The notes beneath the pieces were generated by a model. That model was not told the DNA's origin and made no database searches. It saw only the letters and a program-made list of their open reading frames with translations. Of a DNA stretch of 64,000 bases, positions 32,055 through 44,175 are shown piece by piece. Positions within the stretch are counted from its first letter, which is position 1. Each line of letters starts with the position of its first letter. The position numbers were made by a program, and so were the translations under genes. The stretch is from Branchiostoma floridae (Eukaryota > Chordata > Leptocardii > Amphioxiformes > Branchiostomatidae), in NCBI RefSeq assembly GCF_000003815.2, contig NC_049988.1:10777400-10841399 (forward strand), read 5' to 3'.

Positions 32055-34203
32055 CTACAACGCATTTGACCTCGCCGTATTATCATTTTCTATCCCCGGC
32101 GAAGATGCTGCTTCTACTTGTACACTACCGTTCTTCTCAGACGCTACCATATTCTTAAAAGCCTCAGACTTTCTCGTATCAGATATATCTATATCATCGT
32201 ACAGGTAGAGTCGTCTGCTGTTCTGATATAACGTCTTTTCTGTGGGGGACTTTGGAGACTTGGGACTCTGTACGTCATGAATCAAGTGCAGATAATTCGG
32301 TGTTACTTCACGAGCGAGAGAATCCCTGCTGGGTTTGTAGGTTCCTTGAGGGGTTAGCTCTATCGAAGGCTGATTCTGATTAGAATCCCTATTGCTAGCC
32401 GCATTACGTCTGCATACCCACCAGCCACCCACTAACACAGTCACTAATACCACCAGTGCTATGACCACACCTATCACAATTCTAACAGTAGTCGACATGC
32501 CACTGGTTGGGCTCTGATAGGAAGTAGTAGTAGCATTTCTGTCAGAAACAGTAGATAGTCGAGTTTTTAGACGTTGTGTTGTCGCTGATTTCGAGACAGT
32601 CTGAGACGTAGTTAGTCTTGGAGTTGGCGATCGCGGAGAAGTTGACAATAATGTCGTATTTGCCACTGTGTAATTAGTTGTCAATGACATTGACGGTGAC
32701 GTCATGTTGAGTGACGTAGTTGTTGACCTTGACGACCCTGCTGGAGGTGGTCTCATGGTGGAGGTGATCGCCGACTGCGCAGGCGCAAGACTCGGTGTGG
32801 GTGAAGATGGACGTGTGGTTGAGGCTGTAAAAAAAACGAACCTGTTTTGATGGATGGATGGATGCATGCATGGATGAATGTCTGGATGCATGGATGGATG
32901 GATGGATGGATGGATGGATGGATGGATGGATGGATGGATGGATGCATGGATGGATGGATGGATGGATGGATGGATGGATGGATGGATGGATGGATGGATG
33001 GATGGATGATGGATGGATGGGGTTCTGAATTAACTCGTATAAAAAATATCTGAAAACATTCTTAATGGATTATCATTGGTCATTCTAAGAAATAAACTGT
33101 CAAGCATAAAAGAATAGATACCAATTGTCTTTTCGCCATTCTATTTTTTTTTTTGTGCACGTCCATGCCCTCCAAACCGACATCTGTGTACGCGCAATCA
33201 TTCTAACCAATTAAACTCTTTAAACAGATCGCTCTACACAAGAGAGTTGTCCGAACACAATAAGGCGCTGACGTCAAAGCACCATGAGAAGACCTCGCTG
33301 GCTGGTTAATACAACACATTTCCCCCCGGGCACAACACTGTGTCTGGTATCTGAATACGATAATAGTATCTGACTGTAGATATGTAATCATAGTTTGGAC
33401 AATAGTCAATACTTCCCAAATAGACATGAGTCATAGAGGGGTTTACTAGATGCCCTTGATTAGTATTCGTCTGCTTATCAAAATGTACCACTTGTGTTTC
33501 CTGAAATGATCTCTAAATGATGACTAGATTTCAGTTACTATTTGTTTCTTGGCCTTGTATATGACTGATATGGGTTTTGTCGTATCATGTATTACAGAAT
33601 AGCACACGACTTGCCCCACAAACAATATACTCTGATGACTATATCCACACTTTAAGATTTCTATTCCCTACAGTTTCTACCTCCTGTGAAGGTTCTACGA
33701 TAAGAATTCTTACGTTTTTCATGAATGTACATGACACTGCAAAATATATTTTCAACGTTTTAAACTTGTATTTTCATTCATCTCGGAAACGCCTTGTTGA
33801 ATGAACGTATTTTCTCTTTATGTGGACACTTAGCCAAATTATGTGGTATTCCGAACCCTAACACACCTTACGTACCCAAAGTACCATGTTCCTAAATGCC
33901 ACAGTACTTAAGTGCACATTACCCTAATCAATTGTTCAAGACAGAGAATATGGCTTCACAAAAACAGTATATTAAGTTTTTAAAGCTTCTATGTTTATAA
34001 CCTTTGACATAACCCAACCAGCTTCTAAGGATCAGACAGAATTACAATCAAACGGGTCAAGGAATCCAACAACTACCGAAGATCAGCAATGTATGAAAAC
34101 AAATATGCTCTTTCCTACCTGCAAATACCGTCCTGGACATGGTTGGGATAAGGAAACAGCAGCAGACGAGAATGAGTTGTGCCATGCCCAGTTTTGTAAC
34201 CAT
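32055..34203 (-). CDS. Mucin-like single-pass membrane protein
   Basis: Not recognised as a named family. Two coding exons: 34119-34203 (ATG) and 32055-32824 (TAG), joined in phase 1; 284 residues. Residues 1-28 form a signal peptide ([20 protein letters not shown]). About 110 residues follow that are dominated by Ser/Thr/Pro with NxT/S sequons, as in mucin-type ectodomains. A transmembrane helix ([17 protein letters not shown]) ends in GWWVCRR, and a tail of about 115 residues contains [11 protein letters not shown], several Tyr ([13 protein letters not shown]) and KSEAFKNMV. The topology suggests an adhesion or signalling receptor with a phosphorylatable tail (inference). The second exon alone could have been taken as a separate gene, but its acceptor and the upstream signal exon fit precisely. 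Confidence 0.75.
32847..33018. repeat. (GGAT)n microsatellite
   Basis: About 170 bases of nearly pure GGAT/ATGG with a few CATGCA interruptions, beginning about 25 bases upstream of the acceptor of exon 32055-32824 of the mucin-like gene. Confidence 0.97.
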
Positions 34204-34782
34204 CGTTCCGTGTGTTGACAGGTTATATTCTAAGGTGTTGTAGAATCTCTATAAGTCCAAGTCTCTCGTCAGGAGGCGAACATGGTAATCAGTGTACTTA
34301 GTCGACACCTTGACTCACCGAACCAAGTACTAGTTGTGTTGTGGAAATTTCAGGCACGGCGTTTCCTTCCTGTCATGCGCTTACCACTGTGGAACCGGTT
34401 TTTGCTTTACGCGTGTGGGTGCATTTATTTACAATGGTTGCACTGATTTCTGTGAGTACGTAGAAAAGTTACATGACTATACAAATTATTCATGGTCTGT
34501 ATTAGTCATGATGTACGGTTTATTAGGTTTAGATACGTTGAGGGGTAAGCCAATTACCCGAGGGAGTTGTATTGAACAGTGCAGTGGGAGATATCAAAGG
34601 TATGATAACTATTCGCCTCAGGACATTGTCACACCCAGTGAAAACGACCTTTCTCGCGTGGTTTCACGAGACTGACTGAACCGTGAACTGCTTTGAATTA
34701 GGTTTCATCGGAAATCGTCAAGAAACACAACTTCAATGTTACACGAAGTAAGTATCATCGCACTGTGGATTATCCATGTAGA

Positions 34783-35130
34783 TCAGCTAGCAGTAGAATT
34801 GCAGTAGAACACCTGGTTCCAGTGAGTAAAGTCGGGTACATATCCTGTGAAGAGCATCTTGGTTGGGGTTGCACCCATCTTTCGGAAGGGACGCCTTAAA
34901 ACGGGACTACTGTTTTGGAAGAGGTGTCTAAACTTTAGCGGGTAAGAGCTAGCAATCCTTCCTGTAATGACATAACCTGCTACAGAAACATCAAGAAAAC
35001 TTGCTACCCCATATGCCACTAGACACAACAGAACGAAAAACAACAACAACATCACGACACTGTATGTAGTTTTATGTACAACCGCTGCACAGGAAGTGAC
35101 AGAGAAGTAAGACATCAACCAACCATTCAA
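34783..35130 (-). CDS. Open reading frame with hydrophobic N-terminus, unknown
   Basis: A 115-residue frame from an ATG at 35130. Residues 24-60 are hydrophobic (VVMLLLFFVLLCLVAYG then VASFLDVSVAGYVI), so it could be a signal anchor. The rest is basic and ends CNSTAS. No homology recognised, no partner exon found, and codon use is unremarkable. It lies between the mucin-like gene and the endothelin-like gene, both on the same strand. It could be one exon of an unrecognised gene or chance. Confidence 0.3.
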   Translation of the reverse strand: MNGWLMSYFSVTSCAAVVHKTTYSVVMLLLFFVLLCLVAYGVASFLDVSVAGYVITGRIASSYPLKFRHLFQNSSPVLRRPFRKMGATPTKMLFTGYVPDFTHWNQVFYCNSTAS

Positions 35131-35932
35131 TGCATCTGTGCTTTATTCCCACAGCATTAGTGTTTCAAAGTCATTTGACAAACCATTAGTAGACTTATGT
35201 TTGTAACAGTTGAAAGTATATTTCTTATTTTTGAACAGAAGGCTGTATGGTTGAAGATGAAGAGGAATATTTTTAAGAGAAATTATCTATTCCACGACTT
35301 CTAAAAATCAACTGTTCCGGACAGGCACATTCCAAAAAAATTACATTTCCGTATTTCTATCTCATGAGCATCTTTGGCAATGTCCGTTCAACTTAACATA
35401 ATATAGAATCTGTTATTGCCAATGATGAGACGAGTCCGGTCGTGTGTTGGTGAAATAGTCAGTTGAATCTGCTCACCCGTCTGCTGTGAAACAAACAAAA
35501 TATATTAGATACAATTGTGAACGTAAATATGTCAAAATAAAGTCCGATCAATCTTAGTTATATGGAGTGGTATTTAACTATAGCAATTCATGGCAGATTA
35601 ACCTAAAGCAACCATTAACAGACATACTTTGTATTTATAAATTTAGTTATTGATAAATCAAATAAATTGATAAATAACACTTTCTATGCAGTACACATCA
35701 ATTTGTGATGATTTGGTCCAACAGAACACAGTCAAAATAAACTGACAACCAAAAATGATTCAAGGGAAGGAAAATCTGATTCATCAAATGCTTTTTGGAA
35801 GTAAGGACAACTGTTCTGATATTATCAGAAGAAAAAGAAACCAAAACATGCTAGTCACCTTCGGTTTCATTCAATGGACAAATTGATAAAGAGTACTTCA
35901 CGATTCTGATATTTCTAACCTTGAACTAGGAG

Positions 35933-38900
35933 CTATGTTGTTCGGCACTGCAGCCAGCATTTGGGACTCCTCCACGAGCCCTGCCCGTCGCCATGGCAGT
36001 CGCACTCTGGAGCAGACTGGGGCTCTCCTCTCGCGTGTGACGTCACCATGTTCTCTGCCTGCTCCATGTCACGTTTCGTTGCTAACGGCTTGGGCCCCCT
36101 CCGGTGCAGCCATCTAGGAAGAATAGTACATACCACATTATCTCCCACAAAAAATACTAGTAGTAGTGGATAAATACGAAACTCTATAACACATCCAACG
36201 TCTTCTGGGAGACTATAATGTCCAGTTTACCCACAGACAAATCATTCATCTTGCCGACAACAAAAGGGTGTGTTGTAATATGCTTTAAAACATATGTTCT
36301 AGCTTTATGAGTGAATGTAGAATCTTTATCAAACAGAACTATTTATATGTAAAAAAAAGTCCATCATGTACTTTCTTGCAAGATTTAAAGTTCCAGTCGT
36401 ATTAAAGATCATTCTGCAACGCAGGTACATTTGAATACTATCCTAGCATGCTGATTTTACCATGTCTACCATGTATCCATATTTTATGTTTCGCTATCCC
36501 TAGCTATGTTGTATCATACAGCACCTCTTGTGTTCATCAATTATAAGCGTATTGACGTGCTAAGTAACTTCTTTAATATTTTCGTACTGTTCATATCTAT
36601 TGGTTTTTGTTTAAACACTTGTGGGTGTTCCGCTAGCCTGCGTTTACATAATCTCTCACTGGCTGGGGTTAATGACCTTTTCCCCGTGCAACTGTCGGGC
36701 TGGCCGCTAGGAGCGTGATTTTAGTCAGGCTAGTATTCAGCATATTGTGAGTGTTGTAAGCCCAACAGATTTTCTCTAGGAAAGTTTTCTTTCATGTTCT
36801 TGCGTTAGTCAGTCTGTAACATGTGCCGAATAGAATGGAAGATAAAAGATAAAGACCGGAAGGTTTGACCCATTTACATCTAAAGGTGCTTTTCTTTTGA
36901 TTTGCGAAAATGATTATTTTTTTCATCCGACAAAGAATTTTCATTATGTCCCTTGGCTTTTAGATGTTATTAGTGCCAAAAGCACAATCTCTAAGAAGCG
37001 TTTCATCTTCTTAGTATCAGAATTTGAATAATAATGAAATATTTCACGAAAAGGTTGAACGAATTTGTCCTAATTTTTTCCTGAGGTGTCGTTGGGTGTA
37101 CTATGACGTGTTTGGTGATGCCAGCTGCTTTCATGCCAAATGAAATTATTTGAGCCCGGGATTATTACCCCGAAGAACGTTTAACGGGAGACTTCGAGCG
37201 CACGACGGGACTAACTACGTTAGAGAAACTAACACATCATTATGACCGTCGTGAACGTGCTGTAGGGCGATATTAAAGGCCCCTTCACACGAGAACAATA
37301 ATGAGCTGGAATGCAGTCAGAATGAAAATTATTTTCTATTCCTGGGAATTCGTAGTGTTTTCTAGAAATTCTCACTGCATACATACCACTGCAATGAAGC
37401 TATGTTTTCCATGTACATAATGATGAAAGTTACAAACTCGCGTTCTGACATCGTGATCTTTTAATGATCTGTAGTTATTAGAAAATAATTGTTCTCATCT
37501 AATCAAAAAATCATTTAGCCAGGTAAGAACAATTCAAGGCAACGCAATTTATTTAATTACGTCTCACTTTCAAGCAAACCTTATTGTAACAAGTTCATTG
37601 CAAAAATACCAGCATATTCCAAACGTACAGAGTTGGACAAATCCAAAAGCAAGATTGTCTAGGGCAAGTGAAAGTGCCGATCGGGCAAGTAAGATTTTTC
37701 CATTGAATGAGATTTTGATATACTTGTTACCTTCTTACAGTCATGACATCAAGCAATGGTTAACATAGAAAAAGACCGTCAACAATAAGAAATTCATTGC
37801 TGGAAATGACAATGCATATCAAAGTGGCATTTGAATTTTGGACGAGTGAAAAATTTGTTCGGGCAAGAAATTCTTTTTTTTTTTGTGCTTGCCCGATAGG
37901 ACAAGTGAATCTTAGAAAACGTAACCAACCCTGGCGTACAGACAATGATTTGGGAAAAGAACATTTGCATATAGAGGTGCAGAAAGCCGGAATGCACTCC
38001 CACTAGCTGTGGAAACTGCACCATCTACACAAACATTCAAAACATTGTGCAAGAACATTGTGTGACTCCTGACCTCCATCCCCTTAAGTTAACGACTTGG
38101 AACGGAAATGGATATGAGTGGTTTTGCTTTGGCTGCATTATGTAAATATTGTATTGTATGTATGTATTATTTGTATATGTATCCAGGGCCTCCATGAAAA
38201 GCAGTGTCAGTCACTGATGAGAGCTTACCCTGGTAAAAAAACTAACACAGAAATAAATGAATAAATATTTACTTACGGACAGTCGTATCGGCAGAATTTG
38301 TTGGTGAGCGCCTCCTGGGATTTACAGTCGCAGTAGTAGCCGAAGCCGTAGGGCAGCAGGAACCGCTTACTCATCTCCATGGCAACGGCCTGGTGACGGT
38401 GAACACCTGATGACAGCAAAACAAACCTCATTTCATTTGGTTTCCCGGTTTCCTTACATCAAAAGGAATGCCTGTTTGACAGCAAAGCAAACCTTATTTC
38501 ATTTTTTTTCTGGTTTCCTTACATCAAAAGTGATGCCTGTTTGAGGGATTTTGCGGTAAATTGGTTGTGTAATGTATAGCTTCCAGATGCAATGTTGAAA
38601 GCATGTATTATTTAACGTATTACTAGCTATCTGCATTGCTAGAGGCTAGCAAGTTGTTGTTTTTTTCTAGTAAAACGTTTGGGGTCCGCAAAGTGAGGCA
38701 ACTTAGCCTTCCCTATTCAACTAGACAACGATCGCTCTACACTCAATCGCTACGACTGAAATTGGATTCGAGGCGTCCTTCACTTCATAAAAGAATTATC
38801 ATACAGTTTACAAACGTATGACTGAAAGACAAAACACACAAAACTTTTTTTGTGTGGTTTGTGTTTTTTCCTATCTTTTAACAGGAATTTTGCGGTAGAC

Positions 38901-40615
38901 CAGAGTCACCAGACCAAAATAAATCACATAAACAGTTCAAAATCGTCTCCGAGGCCACTCTGATTTTAAGCGCTGGAAGTGCCCCTCGAACGCCGCCCGG
39001 GCTTCTAAAGATCGTCCGAACGCGTTATCGCCAAAACGCCGGTCATACTACGGCTGAAAATGCCCATTTGGAGCTCGCCGAAAAGTCAGCAAAGCTAAAT
39101 GCTTGATTTGTGACGTTAAAGGGGGCTTAAGCAGGGCGAGGTTATGTTTTTATAGCCTGCTGAAAAAATCAGATACTGTGCTTGTTTCTGCAAATGCGTA
39201 GGCTTGCAATCCAATCTGACAACGTATTGAAACTTTCCTCCATTCACTCCTCATGCTTGTCTAATGGACAACGAATTGGCTCATTATAGCACTATGAATT
39301 CTGCCGAAGATCGCCAACAGAAACATTAGTTCCACGATTCCATTAGTTAACATGAGTTCCACGATTTATATACATGTGAGTAAAACGGAACGGATACGTC
39401 TCCGTACGGTATACGAAGGACTAATTTTGATTTTACGGTTTACATGTCAATATGGAAGTATTGGGAGGATTACGCTTTGTACTAACGATGAGTGGGATTA
39501 GAGCCCCCAATCCGATTCTAATCTACTTCATACTCACTTTACCGACGTTCATCTTAACATAACAGTATAGATCAGAAGCATACGCTATTTTAGCACAAAC
39601 GTTTCGGTCATTCTTGCAGAGTGTTGGGATCTATCGACAGTCCTGACTCCATGCTAAATTTTTTTTTGACGAGTTTGTTCATTGCAAGCGACATGGACCA
39701 CATCTGGGCACTGAACTAATGTGCAATGTAGCAGCATTTCTTCTCAAGGCAAACTCGAGTAACTGACAGTAATGACATGTATGTAAGAAATACATCCAAT
39801 AACCTCACTGTCACTACTGTTAGACAAGAACGATACACTATTAACGTTCTGTAAAATGTGACGAGTTTGCCGCATGCACAGGGCTCTGTAAGCGAGGATT
39901 ATATTACAGGACTTCAATGCTCCATTCGTATGGCTTTGTGTACTTTGTTAGGGATTATGAGAGCTCAAAGACGCCGTAGACTGTCACAGGTGCTTCATAC
40001 GTCAATGAAACATCTTTTCATTTTTGTTATTCAATTGCCAACAGGGTGACATTTCCAAGAATGACAGACGTTGAAAATGTGGTTACCATTGAGACGAGTT
40101 GTGCTTAAAGATTGCAGAGATAGTGCCGGACGTACTCACAATACAGTGTTACCACTAAGAAGAGTTGTGCTAAAGATTGCAGAGATAGTGCCGTACTCAC
40201 AATACAGTGTTACCACTGAGAAGATTTGTGCTTAAAGATTGCAGAGATATTACCGTACGTACTCACAATACAGTGTTACCACTGACAAGAGTTGTGCTAA
40301 GATTGCGGAGATAGTGACGTCCTCACAAAATAGTGTTACCACTGACAAGAGTTGTGCTAAGATTGCAGAGATAGTGCCGTACTCACAATATAGTGTTACC
40401 GCTGAAAAGAGTTGTGCTAAAGATTGCAGAGATAGTGCCGTACGCACAATACAGTGTTACCACAGACAAGAGTTGCGCTTAAAGATTGCAGAGATAGTGT
40501 CATACTCGCAATAAAGTATTACCACTAAGAATAGTTGATTAGAGATAGGAGAGATATTGTCGTACTCACAATACAGGCAGACCACAGCAAGAAGCATCAC
40601 CCGAGGGATGGACAT
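35933..40615 (-). CDS. Secreted preprohormone-like protein with two C-x-C...C-x3-C modules (endothelin-like candidate)
   Basis: Three coding exons: 40570-40615 (ATG), 38277-38406 and 35933-36113 (TAG). Phases match and the product is 118 residues. Residues 1-24 look like a signal peptide (RVMLLAVVCLYC, with an A-V-A cleavage context at 22-24). Module 1 spans C41-x-C43-x10-C54-x3-C58, followed by P-W, and is bracketed by dibasic sites K29-R30 and R63-R64; a third dibasic site is K72-R73. Module 2 at the C-terminus is C96-x-C98-x12-C111-x3-C115. The architecture of signal peptide, dibasic-flanked four-cysteine peptide, linker and second related peptide, with exon breaks between them, is that of vertebrate preproendothelin. 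The middle spacing is longer than the seven residues of endothelins, so homology is not proved. The donor of exon 1 lies in a tandem array. Confidence 0.65.
36640..36735. repeat. Dispersed repeat, copy 2
   Basis: Second copy of the element at 2593-2667: CTCACTGGCTGGGGTTAATG, GGCCGCTAGGAG. The ends AGCCTG and CAGGCT are inverted, which suggests a small DNA element. In an intron of the endothelin-like gene. Confidence 0.6.
37975..38270 (+). mobile_element. 5'-truncated LINE, 3' end
   Basis: Begins with a short frame reading SRNALPLAVETAPSTQTFKT and ending KNIV-stop, which is the typical C-terminus of reverse transcriptase proteins of CR1/jockey-like LINEs. A 3' UTR follows, ending in an AATAAATGAATAAAT tail. 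It is inserted in the sense opposite to the endothelin-like gene, directly beside exon 38277-38406. Confidence 0.75.
40080..40578. repeat. ~62-bp minisatellite covering the splice donor of the endothelin-like signal exon
   Basis: About eight imperfect copies; the plus-strand core is GATTGCAGAGATAGTGCCGT then ACTCACAATACAGTGTTACC. Read on the minus strand, each copy contains the last exon bases CTGTATT and the donor GTGAGTACG. The rightmost copy is the real exon/intron junction at 40570/40569. The array extends about 490 bases into intron 1. Confidence 0.9.
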
Positions 40616-42117
40616 GGCGGAGAGCTGATGAGGAAATCCTGGAGGATCTTCTGCCTTGCTGATCGAAGTTGTTACTGCCTGCTCACTCGCGTCGGCTATC
40701 TCTTATACTATACCACGAGCCAGTATCGCCCAGCAACACCTTTGAGTTGTACACGCACGCGCCTTCAAGACCGCAAGACAAAAAGGACAACCCACTACAC
40801 CGGCTGCGCTCACATGACGTCATCCCACCTGGATAACGCCTCCAGGGCGTCTTTTATCGAGACACCTGTTTCTTACATTCGAAATGACATGACGCACACT
40901 TTCAAAAGTTTATGATCTTTTCATCATGCCTGTTCCCGACAGTTTTGCTGCCTGTGGCACGCTGCTGACGCACAACGAACACCATGAACTGAAGCCTTTA
41001 AGCGCCAACGCCAATGGGAAGTAATTTGCCAGATCTTCAACCGTTTTTTGATCTACAGGTTTTTTTGCGACGGAGTGTCTCATTGGCTCTTCGGTATGAT
41101 GAATAGATCACGTTTGAAATACGATGACAGAAGATAGACAAACCCTCTGCAGTTTACCAACGACAAATCAAGACCAACTGCAGCTGAATGTTCTTCTAAA
41201 GAATACACACAAAAAACAGATTTATGAAACTTTTACAAGAGCACCTTCGCCAAGAAGGTTATGTTTTCGGTATTGTAGAAGACCAGCATAACTCAGGAAT
41301 GCATGGATGGATTGTATTGATATTTGATATGCGAGTAGGTCTTGGTGAGACCTGAAAACAATGAGGTACTTGTTAATGTACTGTAGTGGAAATGCCGGTT
41401 TTAATATTTCGTGCTTTGGACATGGTTTGGTCGTGGTTTCTGAGTGGTAGATATAAAACTGTGAACCTCTGTGTTTTGTGCGAAGGAGGTGATTAGCTAT
41501 TAAGATTTATGTAAATGAGGACCTTATTTGCATAACTGATGAAAAACGCATTATACATCAGTTAGTTATTAAGGATAAAACCATTTGGCGATGGTATGGG
41601 GTCGTGGAACTTTGAATGTGATCTTTGAATTTACCATTGTCCTTATTACATTAGAAGGACAATGAAAACCATGCTTTAGGTTGCATACAATAAATAGGAT
41701 TCATCGAAGCTTTCAATTCATTTAGATTGAAATAAGTGTAATAGCGCTGTCACATTGTCCATAACGGATGATTCTTTATGGCCGAGATCAATGTTCACAA
41801 CAACATATTGTCAAGCTTTGGATACAGAAAGTACGTGAATGACCATAAATTTGCACTGGGGGATTAGGAAAAGTGGCCGTTGGCGATGGAGCTTGGTGAC
41901 TGATGTCGCTGACGTGCGTGCGAAGTCTACCGTTTGAGACAGTTCCATCTGGAGTAGTGTCCTTTCTGAGCCATGATATACTGTACATGTCGGGTACGTA
42001 CCGCTGTGGTGGCGGGACATGTGGGTGTCTGGTGGACGGCAGTGGCAATCAGAGGTGGCGAAACCTCTCGAGACTTTGTCCGCCAGATAAATCTTGCGCT
42101 CGTCTTGTGATCTCGTA
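40616..42117. other. Upstream flank of endothelin-like gene and dispersed repeat
   Basis: The first few hundred bases should hold the promoter of the minus-strand gene, but no core element is certain. From about 41235 to 41720 lies repeat-like sequence (CACCTTCGCCAAGAAGGTTA ... GAGGACCTTATTTGCATAA). Its opening motif recurs in reverse near 8200 (AACCTTCTTGGCGAAGGTAA) and, diverged, near 5490. No supportable exon. Confidence 0.4.
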
Positions 42118-42185
42118 GTCTGGGTACCAACCGTATTCTACCGGGACTCATTACACTCGCGAGTATACGGATGGTACCCAGGCTA
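42118..42185. mobile_element. Short palindromic element
   Basis: The left arm CTGGGTACCAACCGTAT and right arm ATACGGATGGTACCCAGG are inverted copies, giving a hairpin of about 68 bases. A SINE-like sequence follows directly. Confidence 0.7.
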
Positions 42186-42300
42186 GTGATCGCGTGGCTC
42201 AGGCCAAAGAAGTCCCGAGTTCGAAACCCACCATGTCACCGATCTTGTTCCCTTGGGAAAGGCACTTAACACGACTTTCCTCACTTTACTCAAACTGCAA
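42186..42300 (+). mobile_element. SINE fragment
   Basis: GAGTTCGAAACCC resembles a tRNA box B, and CCCTTGGGAAAGGCACTTAA is the same body as in the SINE at 4080-4378. Only part of the element is present. Confidence 0.6.
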
Positions 42301-44175
42301 ACACACATCAGTGATGACGGTCATCAGGATAAACAAAAAAACAAATAAACACACTATCTGATAACAATACCTCCCTTTTTACGGAGGTAACGAACCACTG
42401 GATGGTGTTGATGATGTTTGATGTACAGAACTTGTACGGACTGGGAAGTGAAGACAGCGCAAGCCGTGGATGAAGAAGACGGAAAGCATACGTACAAAAG
42501 TGTTGATGTATTATGGATAATGGAGATTGTAGGATTCTTCTCTACACACATAAACAGGACATACATCATTTCTGTATTCTTTTATGTGTAAGATAATTTG
42601 TGACTAATGGGCTGTCCGTCTTTCTTCAGGTGAATTTGTGACAGTGTCTGTGTATTACGTAAAATGTTTTAAAGAAGATACTTTATTGCACTTCGTGGCA
42701 GAAGCTACTAGAGAGAAGTTGTACTTTGAACAGTTCCAATACAGACCAAATAGTTACCGTATTGAAAGATTCAATGATGTGCATCACAAAAGATATTGGC
42801 CACTTCATAACTCACTGTGACAAAATTAGAGAGAGGGAGAGAGAGGGAGCGGTACAAAAACGCTTAAACGTATGCTTATTTCACATCTTATAATAATTTT
42901 GTCGACACAATTCATCACACACATTGTTTCAAACACCACACAGCACTTGTGACTTGTGTTTTACACATATTACTCCCTCGTGCTCTGTCAGAGATAGAGG
43001 CGTCAAGATGATATCATTGTGTCAGGGATTCATGACGCAAACGAAAGAAGCTCGAAGTAACTAAGCAGTGATTTATAATCTGTTTTGTATTCTAAAATGA
43101 TAAATCAATCTGGAGTCAGTAGACCCAATATCTATCATGTAACATAAGATAATCAGTATCAGCAGATACCATTTAATTCTGATACCAGGCACCTTTATCG
43201 TATGGCCATTAGACTATAATCCATATGTGGTGTGGGGCTGTGTTCTGGTAGATAGGACTGATGACGACAATACACCATGATATCCTTGACCCTAGCCCGT
43301 AGGGAAACATAGAACATGTCTTTATGAACGCACAGACCTTAGAAAGGAGGTATAGGATGAATGTTTTCAATGTTTACTACACGTGAATACGAAATCCTTG
43401 AAGGGCTCCAATGTGCTGGGTTCCTTCCGGCACGCAATGAGCAACCCAGATCTAGCCGCATAGTGTAGATGCATGGAACTCCAAAATACATTTTTCTTCT
43501 TTTGTATCATGTACAGCTGAAAATACCACTGTTTGTCATGAAAATGCCAGAAGAATAGGATAGGAGAAAACGAAGATAACATATTCTAAGACGTTTTGCA
43601 GATATTTATCCACTTGCAAGAACGAATTCGAATATCTCTTTGAAGAAAATGCCGTTGCCTGAGAATCTAACAAGTAGGCACAGTACAGTGCTGTGGGCAG
43701 TAATCTATCGTGTGGCTCATATCTTTGTCTTTCCTCCCTAAATCTCTTATCCTAAGCCATTTTCCGGTAAACATCGTTGCGACACGACCACGTAGGGATA
43801 TGTTGCCCACCATTGTGCTTCTACGACGATGTGGAGAAAGATTTCGATCTCAAAACGCCACATTTTGAGCTGGGGAATCCATGGCTTTTGAGTAACCTAC
43901 AAAATACTATTTTTGCAAATACCAAGGCTTTCGTTGGATTCCATAGTTTAAAGCCACTAAAGACTTAAAGATATCTGTAGGATTACCAGTAGATCAAGAA
44001 GAGAGCGATTACAATTTTTAGGCTTTTGTAGGAAGTTTTGAGGGTTGATATTTTGAAAGGGGATGAAGCTTCGTGTCTGGAATCTGGGTGGACAGCGGGA
44101 TCTTTAATAGAGGATGTTCACTTATGATATTTGGCTCAACATAGGTAAGATGTTATAGAATGTATAAATTGCTAT

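Noticed and set aside
32753-33053. Met-Asp-Gly-Trp or His-Pro-Ser-Ile repeat frames
   Set aside because: They are translations of the GGAT microsatellite.
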